A stretch of 64,000 nt of DNA from Trileptium ribeirensis (GCA_030248225.1 JASANE010001793.1:1-64000); one strand, 5' to 3'; positions 49,971 to 62,135 are shown, numbered from the stretch's first letter. Numbers and translations are program-made. Notes: generated by a model from the letters alone, not told the origin.

Positions 49971-50584
49971 AATAGTTAGATATCAGGTACATATTAAAAA
50001 ACAAATATCAGCTCTAGCTAAACTTAATGGCGATTGTGTGATCATTTGTTACAGCATATTGCTTAAATAAAAATATCAAAATTAATTTTTACTTTTAGAA
50101 CCCCTTATAAATTATCACCCAAAATCTTCTGATGGTCTGCAAGCATTGTGGACCCCGCTGTCGATAGCTTAGAATTAAGTTTATGAGCGCAATTTTAAAA
50201 GTGTTAACTGTAAACAAGCCAATAAAAACTTTGACAGGCAATTGTACTCAATGAAAGTAGAAGCCGTGATGATTGGTTAACAAGCTAAACCACGCCTTGT
50301 ATTATCAAAAAGTAAATTTTGGCTAGGGTATTGCAAATCGTTAATAGCCTGTCAAAATCAAACTAATGAACATCAATGCGGCCAGGGAACTTCAAACCAT
50401 ACTAGAATTAACAGTTTCTCACAACTACAATGTTTCTTAGATTTTAAGGATTGCACTAGTTTCCTACATTTCCCTAAATAATAGGTTTGAATCAGAGCCG
50501 TATATCACCCAGCGAATAATGTGTGAGTTTACGGAAAAATCTTTTGGTGCAGCGAGTCGCTGGATCTAATAAAAATCAGGGTCC

Positions 50585-51570
50585 CTATTGTTAACCTCAG
50601 GTAATTTTGCCTGCGAGTAATATTTATCCTACCCTTGCTCTCTACTTTCGCATTCTTAGATTGGAGTATAAATAAAGAGTAAAAATTATTCCGGAGAAAA
50701 ATTTTTACTCACCAGTAAATTATTTACTACCGGGCTGGCGCATTTTACAAGCGAGCATTTTTCTTTCCTGGCAGTAATATTTTTACTGGCGGATAATATT
50801 GCCCTATCTGTGGATTTTTCCCTACCTGCAGGTAAATTTTTGTCCTACCTACAGATAATTTTTACCTGCGTACAATTTTTCCCCGATGAAAGTAGGTACG
50901 CTATCTCTCCCCCTCCTCAGGAAATTACTAAAATTTCATATATGAGGTGATTCAGAATTGCTGAATACGATTCTGAAAGTTATTTTTATGCTGAGTCCAC
51001 TAACAACTCAGTATAGCAGCTTAGCTTTTCATGATTGCGGTATATAAAACATTGCAATAAACTTCATTTTAAATATCAAGTGGCTGAATGATTAAGACAT
51101 CATGCTATTATGCGAGAAGCCGAGGTCAACTCGTATTTTAAAAAGGAAATAAAAATATAACAGCCCTACTTGTATTTTACAATACTATAACAAAAACGCC
51201 AATTACATGCGAGTAAACTAAGCCTACCAGCAACTAAAAATTAATCAGAGATAAAAAAATTACCTGCAGGTGGGACAAAAATATCAACAGGGGCAAAAAT
51301 TTCGGCTGGTAGTACAACATTACCCTAAAGTAAAATTACTCGCAGGTAATTTTAAATTACTCGCGGGTAATTTGACATTACTCGCAGGTAAATTTAAATT
51401 ACTCGCGGGTAATTTGACATTACTCGCAGGTAAATTTAAATTACTCGCAAGTAATTTGAAATGACTCTCACGTAAAATAGCCTACTTGTGAGCACTGGCT
51501 AGGATTAATTACGAGTGAGACACGGATAAAATTACTCGCAGGTAGTCCAAAAATTACCTTCGTGTAGGGG
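50585..51570. mobile_element. Fold-back element, about 1 kb
   Basis: The left arm (about 50585-50910) carries GCCTGCGAGTAATATTTATC and CCTACCTGCAGGTAAATTTT. The right arm (about 51250-51570) carries the inverted forms (GGATAAAATTACTCGCAGGT). Both arms are built of short TTACTCGCAGGTAA-type repeats, tandem at 51335-51465. The centre (50910-51250) is unrelated AT-rich DNA with a weak tRNA-like patch (51078-51135). No coding region is present. The architecture is that of fold-back DNA transposons. Confidence 0.55.
51335..51465 (+). repeat. Tandem TTACTCGCAGGTAATTTGAC-type array
   Basis: About six successive units of 20-22 bp alternate TTACTCGCAGGTAAATTTAAA and TTACTCGCGGGTAATTTGACA. It is part of the right arm of the fold-back element. 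Confidence 0.8.
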
Positions 51571-51574
51571 CTAC

Positions 51575-53760
51575 CTCATTTCAGAAATATTTCAAAAAAC
51601 ACTTAATCTTGGGAAGGCATCGGTTGTTTGAGAGAAATTGCCTCGTACAAGGATAAAGTGATGAATTAACACTATTCTTTGGTATTATTGTTTTTGTTCT
51701 AACCATAAAATTTTACAGAATAAGGGCCCACAAAAGGCACATATTCTATTCAACTTTATGCTTGCGAGATGGACATATATCGTCATTGGATGTCCGTACG
51801 CACATATCTTTAAACTTGTGACAAATTATATACGTTAATTTTAAAGGATGTATGCTTTGAAAATTTAAAGACTTTTTATGACGTCGTAGCATAAACAAGA
51901 GGGAAATGGCCACTCCTTGAGCAGTAAGGTCGGAGTTGGCTGGAAATTTTTCCAATGTTTTGCGACGGCTGCATAGGCGATGGTTACGGTGTATAGCGGG
52001 TCGAAAAAGTTATATATCAACGATTTGCCCACACCATTCTGTATGTTTTGAGAAGGCATGGGCAGCTTTTAGTAAATCACTATAGGAGCACCCGGATTGC
52101 CTGACACGAGTAAACTACCCGAGTACCCATATGTGTACACAATACCACCAATGGTAGTTCTCGCGACCTTTAGTATATGTTCAATCTTAATACGTATCTT
52201 CCACATTCAAAGGTACTCAAACAAGTAAATACGGGTTGTATGTTGCAATGCTCTCGAGCAAAAAGAAATTGTTTCTTCCGGCATACGATATAACCCTGTA
52301 TGCTGACAATTGCACAATGTGAAGAACCACCCACCTCACCCAGACCGATCTGTGCCGCAGATAACAAGTGCTCGGAAGTAGAAAGAAAGTAAATGTGGCA
52401 TTATATAAATGTAATTTTTATCAGCGGTTGGGCATTTTTTAACGGTAAAGTTGACATGTTCATAGTAATACAGATGTGTTATTTTCTTGGTTAGAGATTA
52501 AAAGAACCTTTGGGCTGTAGAAAATATCATAAATAGCTTGGTTTTCAAATAAAAATAGGTAAATTTACAGTCTTAAACCTGCTTAAGATAATTTACAAGT
52601 AATGTTCTTTAATGCATTTTTCAATCTCTTCGCTCATTGAGTTACCACCTCCACACCAATATACTACTGTGTGAAAGTTTGAATTTTAATTGGCGTGACT
52701 GTGCTGACTAGATAAAAGAAAGTCATACACCTAAAGGCAAAAGTAGTTATTAAGGGCGGATATACTAAACCTAAGCCTTAGCCAAAAGCTAAGTTAGGTC
52801 CCTATAATAGCCATATACTAAGTCCAAGCCTTAACTGGGGCCGTCACCCTAACACCCCGCTCTGAGCTGTTATTTTTCTAACCATATAACGTCCGGTACG
52901 TAAAGGTAACATAGACCGAGATGTCCCAAGATGACGGCGGCCATTATTACTGGCCATTCATTGTCGTATTGTTGCCATGAAATAAGTAAACTTGAAAAGA
53001 GTTACGTTATTTTGGTAGAAAACCAACTTTAGGTGGGATGGGCGTCCGGTGTTGGGAGCTCCACAACTTCCCATGACAATTGCATAAGAATATCTTAGAC
53101 TTATATAAGTGTCACATCTCTGATTAATTTTCGGAATCATAATATTGAGAACGGAACTATATGTAGCATTTCATCCATACTCTTGGTAGTTAGACTGGAA
53201 TGGAAACTGCACAAGCATGTATGTATCTTTGCCGCTTATTTGTATATAGCAGATAAAATTCGCAGCATTTGTTACTTGGACCATTCTCTGTATGAGCAGA
53301 TGTACAGCTAATTATATATTTACCGTTTTGTTTAGCTGCTTTAGCTCAATAATTGATAGTACATTTATGTGGCCTCGTGGTAAAACTGCTAAGTAAAATT
53401 GTAACGTACTTGGGCCCGTTCGGCACTGACGTCGGCTACTGGGTACCCAGGTAGCAATGCCCACGACTAGTGTTAACACTGATCACAAGCTAATTAATAG
53501 CGGATTGTTTAAGTTAAAACAAAGTCTGGAAAGAGTTGGTTCCTAAATATGATTTTCGCCTCTTCCTCTTTTTTATGTGCAAAATGGCACTAATATAAGT
53601 AATTAGTCAATGTTTTATCTGACTTCGTATTACGAAGGTAAACAAACGCTTAAACGTAGCGTACCGATATGGTCACGATTTCTATGTGCCAATTTCAATG
53701 TTTAAAAAAATAAATACTTTTGCAAAAGTCGCATAGTTTAGAATGATACAGCAGTTATCA
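51575..53760. other. AT-rich intergenic DNA, nothing firm
   Basis: No supported gene or RNA was found. A CTAAGCCTTAG patch near 52765-52835 faintly recalls the TTAGGC-like array but is too short to call. Confidence 0.35.
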
Positions 53761-53769
53761 AAGATGCCG

Positions 53770-54060
53770 ATAAGTTGAAGGGGTGGGGGCTAACCCCTAA
53801 GCGGCGGACCCCCCTCCGTCCTCAAGCCGTATTCTGCCACCTTTGAAGACTCCGCAGTCCTCCCTCGCAGTCGATTTAGCTATGGATGTGGGCGAAAATT
53901 TTTAGCAAAAATTGGAGAACAATTGACGCGCAAAAATTGGGCTAGAGGCTAGAATTAGCAAAAATGAAGGAACTCCTCGGACGGAGGATCTACCCCCTAC
54001 GGAGCCCCGCTGACCTTCTGCTCCCCAAGGCGACGGACCTTCGCCGCCTATGACAGTTAT
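53770..54060 (+). repeat. Dispersed GC-rich/AAAATTGG repeat
   Basis: GC-rich edges (GGGGTGGGGGCTAACCCC; CCCAAGGCGACGGACC) flank a core with TTTTTAGCAAAAATTGGAG and GCGCAAAAATTGGGC. It has the same orientation as the member at 21013. Confidence 0.5.
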
Positions 54061-54424
54061 GTATATAGTTGTCCAAATGTCCTTTATATATACTACAAGA
54101 CTACCGCACTTAAAATGTGTAATGTATGTAAGCCGGACCACATAACGTATATATCACAGCACAAATATTTGTATACGTATGATATATAATTATTTTGAGG
54201 GGTATATAGGATCAGATGTACATCTTTTATTCTCCTATACAGTTTCGAAGAGAAAGCTTCTAATTATGTACCCTGTTTAAATTTCAAGCCGCAACTTATA
54301 GTGCCAGTGAGACAACATTTATAGATTTAGGATATAGTTAAGAGTACAGACCCCGTTAAATTAATAGGCCGATATATCGTACGTTTCATGGTAAAATAAA
54401 GCATAAGCTTATCACATACATATA

Positions 54425-54860
54425 GCATCGGTCGATGATGATCGACTCTGCTAAAGAGTGCGACGCTCTTCAGCTTTTCGTTGCTGTCGTGCGCCGTATG
54501 TCTTGGCTCCCTCGCGTTTATGACCCGTCAAATAGTTCATCAGCATGGCTATCCAATTTACGTATTGGCACTAAATGCAGTCCCCTCAAGTACTTGGGCC
54601 ATTCGGCGTTTACCCCACCCATGTTCTTGGACAAGTAAATTTACACCCCACCTTGACCATGGACCACCACACTCGGTCTCCGCAAATTGCACCGCACTAT
54701 TGTTTTTGGATCACTATTTTAGACTTCTCAAAATGTTCGGACCAATATTTCAGAGCGTCGCAACAAGTTCCTGGGGATATCGGAAATAGTGGTTCAAGTA
54801 TCCGGGGATTCTGAAACAGTGGTAAAAGACATAAGTAGGGTGCACTATAGTGGCCTAACA
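54425..54860. other. GC-richer block, unexplained
   Basis: Three overlapping plus-strand frames exist, one starting at ATG 54435 (67 codons). None has a recognised domain or clear splice sites. The end (CACTATAGTGGCCTAACAACA) resembles CACTGTAGTGGCCTGGTGACA at 44822, suggesting repeat DNA. Confidence 0.25.
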
Positions 54861-56275
54861 ACATAGTGTCTGAATTTAATACTCCATGAACGTGAGTTTA
54901 GTGTAAATTTACTGACTCTGGACAGAAACAGCATAACCTATTAATTACGGTAAATTTTTTGCTGCATAGGTTCAAGGCTTATCTAATGTGGCCATATTAA
55001 TATATCCTAAAAGTTTCTTTTAATTTTTTTACAAATAGGCGGGTAAGGTATACCGAGTTTTTGGCTAATATATGCTCAATAATATAAATATTTAATAGTT
55101 AAGATAAATTTATAATGCTTTTACAATGCTGTCCAGGTAGCCTAGTACAGTCTCGTTATTTGGTGTATCGTGTTTTATTTGCCTCATCGAAAATAGAACA
55201 TGATAAATCTGGGCTTACATTGTGACATAGCTTTCCTTGCGGATACTTTAAATTGTTATTTCGAACATCCAAATAGCATCCCTCGATACAGAACAATTAA
55301 ATATGGTATTAACATTTAAATTCTACTATATTTACATACATCTATTTTAGAAACTCAAACTTATTCTACGAAGTGCCCTTTATGATGTTTTGCAATCTTA
55401 GTTTTTGTCTTTGCCATGGAGACATCTCCAATACAAATATTTTCAGCACATTCGTAATACAATGTTACCGTAAATTTGCATAATATTTGCTATATGTCTT
55501 TAGCTAGTGAATGCGATTTATCAGCATATAGCACATTTACGGTAGACAGCTAAATTTGTATTACAGCTTTATGTGTTAGGTTTACGAAAATATCCATTTT
55601 GTGGTATCTTCTTTTGTGTACCGTGTTATGTAGGTTATAACTTTAGAACATGATAATCTTACATTTATCTAGTTTAACAACGACCTTTGTTTGAAGACTT
55701 TACTTTTAGAAAGTACTTGGTATTGGTATATATCCATGAACATGTCCACAGGCGCCTAGGAATTCGAACCGGAGCTGTCAAGTTTCCGTAACGTATTTTT
55801 CAAAACATAACATTTATTCAAGACCAGAGAAATTTATACACTCTTCAATATTCCCTAGGTCTAGTCTTTTAGCTTGCTTTCAAAACATGTGAAGTGTCTG
55901 GGTTGGCTTATAGAAGAACACGGTTAAATACTCCACATTGGTTATAGTATCAATTTTACTCAGACCAGTGCAAAGACAAACCGTGATTTAGTAAACCTTT
56001 GAGAATTTTGACGAGCTTTCAGATACATCTTGAATGGTCAGCTAGAGCAAATTATGTTTTGGTTTTAGTTTTGTGTGAATGAGATGGAGCATTTTATCTT
56101 TGTAATTTATCAAAAGAATGATTCTGCAAGTGAATTTATAAGATAATATGTAATCTAACAAATTCAGTAATCATGGGCCTGTTTTGAATTTATACAATAA
56201 ATTTATTAAAATGATTTTAAACCGCTTTAGCCTTGAATTTTAAAGTTTTATCATTTGTCTGGATTGCTGTCAAAC

Positions 56276-56315
56276 ATGTTGGCCGTCGGTGGTTTTATCA
56301 TACTGTTTATTTTCG
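56276..56315 (+). CDS. Gene 2 exon 1 (signal peptide)
   Basis: ATG in the context CAAACATG starts a 13-codon hydrophobic exon (MLAVGGFIILFIF) ending in phase 1 at TTCG|GTATGT. The remaining G joins GG of exon 2 as Gly. Confidence 0.7.
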
Positions 56316-59300
56316 GTATGTGTGAGATTTTCTGAATTTTAAGTTTAGCAAAATCTGATATTCAAGTATTGTCACGAGTGCGACATGAGATTAATAGTAA
56401 AATACTTGATAAGCAGCCGATCAATGCGAACTTGTTGGATTCTAATGTCTTCGTAGATTATTTGTGACCTAAACTAGTTTTGTATACTAATACGGTTATA
56501 GATGCGATCGTTCACATTACAAAAAAAGCAATAACAAGCAATTAAAAGCCGTTTATGTTCTTATATAATTTTTGTAAACTCATTTTTATACATGGAATAT
56601 AGTGATGGTTTTTATTTAATACTAAAACTCCGGGAATTGTTTTTAAACATATTTATAAAAGGATATCTGCTGGAAACTGTTATTGTATTTTTTCAACGTA
56701 CAACTTAGTGTAAATAGAAACTCCGGGAATTATTAAACGTAACATTTATAAAAGGAATATCTGCTGGAAACGGTTATTGTATTTTTTCAACGTACAACTC
56801 TAGTGTAAATAGAAACAGAATTTAACTTACCCGCTGTTTGCTATAGTTGATATTGTCTGACTGGGGATGAGAAATTGTGGTTCGAAATGCAGGCAGTGAT
56901 ATATAAATGTTACGAAACGATAGGGATGCATACCATACCTACCATAACGTCGTGTTTACATGACTTTGATTTCCGCCCATAAAAATTATATTGCCCACCA
57001 AAGACAGATCAAATTCTTAGGGCACTGTTAAAGCAACATGAATATTTGTATTGTGTAGGGCAAGTCGGTCTATGTTTGAACTTCGACGCGAATACCACAA
57101 AACTCAATGATCTCGACTCAACGTTTCATGGCTATAACACTAGCACCGACTATGGCACACCTAATGGTCATGATATCATCGTAAATGAGATGAAATCAAA
57201 CTTTCAAGATGTTTTAAACAATAGTTCAACAACTCATGAATCTGAAAACGACCAAAGTCGACGTAAACGAGCATTCGATAGTCTAGACAGTATATTCGAA
57301 GATATAACATCTGCAATGATCGACTTCGTAATAGATCAAAACGACACAGCTGCTGCTTTTAATGAAGCTGACAAAAACCGTACGATGGAAAATGAAAGCG
57401 ATCAAAGTCGACGAAAGCGAGACGTTGATAGAAAAGCCGGTATATATAAAGACACTTCTGCAATAATCGATTTAGCATTAGGTCAAAACGACACAACCTC
57501 TATCAACGAAACCGACAAAAGTGACACAGCGAAAAACGATGGAACTAATCGCCGCAATTTTAACAGCCGACATGTTTTCTCGACTAACGTCGAAATCGGG
57601 AACTCTACGTCTACTTATGGCAATCCCGATGCCGGTTTACTGCCAACCGATCCGATACGAAACGTGCGTACTATTCGTGAAAACGTGTCTGAGGACAAAG
57701 AATGGTCAGCGTTCGAAACGCAAACTAAGATATTCGGCAACGAAACACTATGGGCAGTAATTGAAGCGAACTGGCTGCTCACCGAAGACGAATGGTATCA
57801 TCCGGCTACGATTTTGCAAGCACATCCACAAGAGGTAACTGTTGGTGTCTTGTTTTCGTTACATTCTAATTATGGCACGAGAAAGCATTCTATTTGTACA
57901 TTGTCATAGGTGTTCATGTGGGTGGAACCCCTCATAAACATATATACCCTTCCTTGAGGTCCCGCAACACCTCAGCCCTTCTTCGAAAGCTTGTGGAAAA
58001 TTTTAGAATTTCAAAAAAATGTAAAAGAAATTTGGGTGAAAATGAGAATTATGAGGAAAACATTAGATACTGCAAAAAAATTTTGGTCACCTCTCATAGC
58101 CTCTTTCTTGCCGCACATCCTTTGCCGCCGCTCCTGCAGTCCCCGCTTAGACCATTTGTTGTCCAACCTGACAGATGTTGGGCAGTTATATGCTTTATAA
58201 TAGTCCTTAGCCAGTTATATATATGGTATATATTATCCTATATAAGGAAGATTGTATTTAAATCAAAACATTAACGGAAATCAACCAAGGAGATGGTGAC
58301 TGTCCGACATTATATCACTCTTTGTAGAATTTTTTCTTAAATTATGTATTTTTATAGTTTATGAATGTGATCTCACATTTTATGAGTTGTAATTTTATAC
58401 TTTATCACTGTAATTTTTATACCTTATTGAAATCTTATATTTTATGATTGTAACTTCAATGTGCCATACTACAAAGCAAAAGATTAATAAATTTTGTGCT
58501 TCAATTTTAGAATCTCAATGGAACGTACTGGCATTTAGAGTTTTCCGCTGTCAAATCTAATTGTACAACGGAACAGGTAATTAAATTTGTAGATAGAGAT
58601 AGTTCATGTTGGCAACGGTTATGGGCAACGGTTATTAATCTTAAAATTGCAACTCTTAAATACAATTGTACAATTCAAACTTACATTGTACAATTCAACT
58701 TGAACAGGTAATTATGTTTGTAGATGGATCATGTTTGAAGCTTATACATTGATCTTTGGCAACGGTTATGCTAAGCAGGAAGTGTCTATTCTAATTGTAT
58801 AACCATCTATGTAATTAACCCTTTCATGCCCGAATTAATTTGAGTATCGTGCAATGTTTGACAAACTCAAGCCTGCGCCAGGGATCGAACCCGAAACGTA
58901 CGGTTGAAACTTGTGTACACAAACCACTGAGCTATCTGAGAGCTGTTGCTCGGTTCCTTAAGGAACCTCACAATGCGAGCGAATAACAACGCACGTTCAA
59001 ACGTACAATATATGACAAACTCAGTAAACACAACGAGTCGCAATGTGCGTTGGGTCCATTTGGACCTTACGGGCATGAGAAGGTTAGTTATGCGATTGGC
59101 TAATTTTTAATTAAATGTATAGATGGATCATTACGAAGCTTGAACATTGATCACATTGCAACAGTTAGTTCATTTAATTGTAGAATAGGAACCGTCAAAT
59201 CTAATTGCCACAACTGAACGGATATTTAAGTATGTAGGAATTGAACAGGTGATTAAGTTTGTAGGTGGATCATGTTGAAGCTTGCAGATTTGACTGAAAT

Positions 59301-59773
59301 ATTGCCAACCACGAAATTTACAAAGCGAGCAAATACTCGTACATCAGACCTGATATTCACTATTGATTTTTAACAATTGGAAGCATATATTTTGTTGGAT
59401 ATTCTAATGACGTTTGGTAGGTTACGCTTTATTTTGATTAGTTAGCGGTGGCTGTATATATATATCTGTCAAGTCAAATTATAGCGGACGGCCAATCTGT
59501 ATGTTTGTTTTCAGACAATATTTTGTGCTTTAACCACCATCTGTATATTAATATTTTCAGACAGTATTTAGTGCTTTGACTCGTTCATTCGACGAGTGTC
59601 CGATCCTATCAACATCTGCAGGCGGTCAAACTCTGCTCAATAATCTACGACTATTCTTGCCGTTCGACAACGAAATTCTGAAAAAAATTGAAGTGATAAA
59701 AATCACCGAGATTTTTGACGAAAAATTGGGCGTTATTAATCCACAGCTCTTTCAGCTAATAGAAGATAACTGA
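56276..59773 (+). CDS. Secreted cystatin-like proprotein with two RRKR sites (4 exons, 364 aa)
   Basis: Exons 56276-56315, 57059-57834, 58511-58576 and 59561-59773 join in matching phases (1095 bases with the stop). Residues 1-19 form a signal peptide (MLAVGGFIILFIFGQVGLC). Residues 20-230 are polar and acidic with many N-X-S/T sequons. They contain two units of 50 residues that each begin DQSRRKR (sites at 81-84 and 131-134), typical furin-like cleavage motifs. Residues from about 245 match the cystatin fold: AVIEANWLL, WYHPATILQAHPQE, NLNGTYWHLEF, then SNC and ECP. The inhibitory QxVxG loop reads QENLNG, so inhibition of papain-type proteases is uncertain. The C-terminus (LRLFLPFDNEILKKIEVIKI) has no known motif. 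The product is probably secreted and cleaved. Exon structure is well supported by phase; the family call is by pattern only. Confidence 0.72.
56625..56812 (+). repeat. 93-bp tandem duplication in intron 1 of gene 2
   Basis: AAACTCCGGGAATT begins at 56625 and 56718. Both copies run through TTTATAAAAGGA.ATCTGCTGG and TATTGTATTTTTTCAACGTA with about ten percent difference by eye. Confidence 0.8.
57059..57834 (+). CDS. Gene 2 exon 2 (propeptide repeats, start of cystatin-like domain)
   Basis: The acceptor TTGTATTGTGTAG leads to a long open frame closing in phase 0 at GAG|GTAACT. An alternative acceptor at 57020 would hit a stop at once. The exon carries both RRKR units and the first helix-like part of the cystatin-like domain. 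Confidence 0.78.
57905..58200 (+). repeat. Dispersed GC-rich family member in intron 2 of gene 2
   Basis: The left edge (GTGGAACCCCTC, CCTTCCTTGAGGTCCCGC) and the right edge (GCCGCCGCTCCTGCAG) are GC-rich. The core carries GGAAAATTTTAG, GAAATTTGGGTGAAAATG and CAAAAAAATTTTGG. Exon-like frames across it are repeat-derived. Confidence 0.45.
58330..58460 (+). repeat. Degenerate 20-30 bp AT tandem repeat
   Basis: Successive TTTATGAATGTGA, TTTATGAGTTGTAA, TTTATCACTGTAA and TTTATGATTGTAA phrases occur at irregular spacing just upstream of exon 3 of gene 2. Confidence 0.45.
58511..58576 (+). CDS. Gene 2 exon 3 (cystatin-like core strand)
   Basis: Twenty-two codons in phase 0 lie between TTCAATTTTAG and CAG|GTAATT: NLNGTYWHLEFSAVKSNCTT plus Glu-Gln. 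NGTYW.LEF....SNC fits the central cystatin strand and its following Cys. Confidence 0.7.
58815..59087. mobile_element. piggyBac-like MITE, 273 bp
   Basis: The left end reads TTAA then CCCTTTCATGCCCG. The right end reads CGGGCATGAGAAGG then TTAG, a one-base decay of the expected TTAA target site. Terminal CCC..ATGCCCG and TTAA targets are typical of piggyBac-type elements. It contains a tRNA-like segment and the palindrome GTTCCTTAAGGAAC (near 58954). It lies in intron 3 of gene 2. Confidence 0.6.
58867..58943 (-). other. tRNA-like Pol III promoter inside the MITE
   Basis: On the minus strand the A box TAGCTCAGTGG and B box GGTTCGATCC are both perfect and about 40 bp apart. The 3' end CCCTGGCGCAGGC does not pair fully with the 5' end, so an intact tRNA is unlikely. 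Pol III transcription of this stretch is possible. Confidence 0.55.
59561..59773 (+). CDS. Gene 2 exon 4 (C-terminus)
   Basis: After ATATTTTCAG the frame gives TVFSALTRSFDECPILSTSA and continues to TGA at 59771-59773. It ends QLFQLIEDN. Phase 0 agrees with exon 3. Confidence 0.72.
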   Translation, partial: TVFSALTRSFDECPILSTSAGGQTLLNNLRLFLPFDNEILKKIEVIKITEIFDEKLGVINPQLFQLIEDN

Positions 59774-61890
59774 TTCGACAGCATATAACAATCTTCGTTT
59801 TAATTTTTTGTAGTTTTTGTTTGACAATTCCAAGTTTATTGACAACATAATCATACAAAACTGGTTGACCGCAAGACCCGGTTATTTTAATATCTTACGG
59901 CAGGCAGTCAATTTGCTCAATCCGTTTAAATACTGACTACAGAAAAGAGAATTATCGCACTGGACCACTAAACAGAGGTTCGTTAGAAGCTTTCAAGCTA
60001 CGTGCTCCCGAAACAGACTTTTTGCCATTAGGCATAAAGACTAGTATACAAAATGTAACCGCAAGGAAATGGTTACATGCTTCAATTTTGTTTTAGTAAA
60101 ATTTCACCTCGTTCACAGCTGCACGTCCATAGCACAATTGTAGCTCGCTGCCCGTAGTGTTTACTGGCTCGTATAAGCCATTACGATTTCATCGTAAGTG
60201 TCGCAGCGGTAGGATAGCGTTTTCCACTCTAATGACGTGGCGCGTATTTTTACTGTAGGGACCATAGGCATACCCAAGGGAGGGGAACTTCTCAACTTCA
60301 CCTTATAGAACTTCATATCTTGTGAAGTAAATCAATTTTTCGTAAATTGTTTTGGGACCAATATTCAATCCATGCATAGATGGTCAACAGAACCCGAATT
60401 CAAAAACCTGTGTTATGCTGTCATTAAAGGAACTCGTCGACACAACACTGCAAGGCTGAGCTACATGTTTTAGTGTAATACAACTACACCAGTAATAAAA
60501 TGTAAATAGCATAAACAATATTGCTTGAAAAGTGAAAACTAGTGATATTGTTTTTGGAATGTAGCCAAGTGACGGAATTGGGGTGGGGCGTGCCCCGTGC
60601 CAGCATACGTTCCCATGATGAAGGATGATAGAAAAGCAAAAAACATGTTTATTTGCGCTGTGCGTGATCAAGTTGTGTCCCACATAGTATAATATCCCGT
60701 GCCAACCCGCTCGGAACTTACTGGTTTCGGCCCTGTATTCTTTATAACAATTGAAGCAACCGCCAGCATAGTACAGCCATATAAATCCACGTTTTATTGA
60801 ATATTTTGGATGTGCACTACATAGCTTTCTTTTACATTGTGTTGTTTACTAAATATGATAAGTAAATTTTGCTAATCTTTTGTATATGGGCTTGACTGAC
60901 ATGCACAATTATTTCAGTTTATTGCAATGTTGTTTTATTTAATATTTTTTAAATAAATTGATTTATGTATGAAGACCATAGGCTTATATTTTACCTTTTC
61001 GCGACAATGTTTTTTCGTTATTGATTACAGTAGTACACGAGTCAATAATAAACTGCCCGTCAACTCATTGATTAAAAAAAATGAAAAACAATGAATTTGA
61101 TTTGAAGCATCTCAGCACACATTTGAAAGTAAAGCGGAGCGATGCTTAGTTCATAAGCGCCTTTCGGACTCGCATATATGTGGCTGCAGCAGGCCGTATG
61201 TGGCATCTAATCAAATGACTACTACAAAGTTTACCATTATATAATGTGATAACCATGTTTGTGTTTTACTAAGCTTAATTATTCATTACAGTTTTAACGG
61301 TATAGCCTATGATGAAAACCATCTTCTGTATCTTAAAAATGATGTAATTTTAAAAAAACTCACCAAATGAGTGATATCCTCATCGATATCAGTGGCATGC
61401 GAATCGATATATGTATATAAACACAAACCAATTTGACCGCGGATACAAACTCTGTACTGCAGCTCATACAAATCGTGAGAAACGCAGTATTGTAATTTAT
61501 TGTCTGTCGGGTATAAACGACTTATGCACCTTATTGTTCAATCCATTCGTGTGTGGGTTCCTGCAAGGATTCAGCTCATGACTAACTGGCTTAGAGCATT
61601 TAATGCGACTCACTTGTTTTCTGTGTATTGAGGTTTCATGACACACATGTGCCTGGCTATATTAATGTGTATTATAGTTACCTGCTTGCGTTATTGTATT
61701 TATATTGTACCAATAATAAATAAATAATATACATATAAAATTTATCAGTTAGAGTTCTAAATTATTTTGTTTTGTATTACCTATAATAGTTTGGTTGTTT
61801 CGCAGTGATGTGTGGTCTAGCGTTGCTGTTGTATAATGGACTGAGAGTTGTGGCTTCTATATTAAAAGCTGGTGTTCAGTTCAGATCTAC
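59774..61890. other. Intergenic DNA downstream of gene 2
   Basis: No supported gene was found. A minus-strand frame near 60384-60683 begins at GTG and lacks splice support. Confidence 0.4.
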
Positions 61891-61894
61891 TGTC

Positions 61895-62135
61895 GTATCC
61901 ATACATGCTGATTGCTCATAGGGGAGGGCTGGGTGCTAACCCCCTTCCCCCTCCCCGAGGGCCTGGCGTATCCTCTCTGACAAGGCACCCGTTTCCTGGA
62001 AGCGCGGCATGCGGCGATTCGATGTGCCGAAGATACCGCGCACTCGCCCACCGCGCGGACCGCCTAAAACCTGCCGTCCCACCAGGGACCCAGCTACACC
62101 CCCCTTGGACTTCAGACCTTGAGCATTATGGTCGC
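61895..62135 (+). repeat. Dispersed GC-rich family member
   Basis: It opens CATACATGCTGATTGCTCAT then GGGGAGGGC, and closes CAGCTACACCCCCC and TTGGACTTCAGACCTTGAGC. The ends give a short inverted match (ATGCTCA). It lacks the AAAATTGG core. Confidence 0.5.

Larger units (their letters stand above)
58680..59286 (+). repeat. Decayed copies of gene 2 exon 3 and its donor
   Basis: Exon 3's end and the following intron start (GTCAAATCTAATTG, AACAGGTAATTAAATTTGTAG) recur as GAACAGGTAATTATGTTTGTAG (58707), GTCAAATCTAATTGCCACAA (59189) and GAACAGGTGATTAAGTTTGTAG (59244). A shared ATGGATCATGTTGAAGCTT follows the copies. The copies are not full exons. Confidence 0.65.

Noticed and set aside
54435..54814. 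Overlapping plus-strand frames of 67-102 codons
   Set aside because: Three frames compete, none has a domain or splice pattern, and the end matches repeat-like sequence at 44.8 kb.
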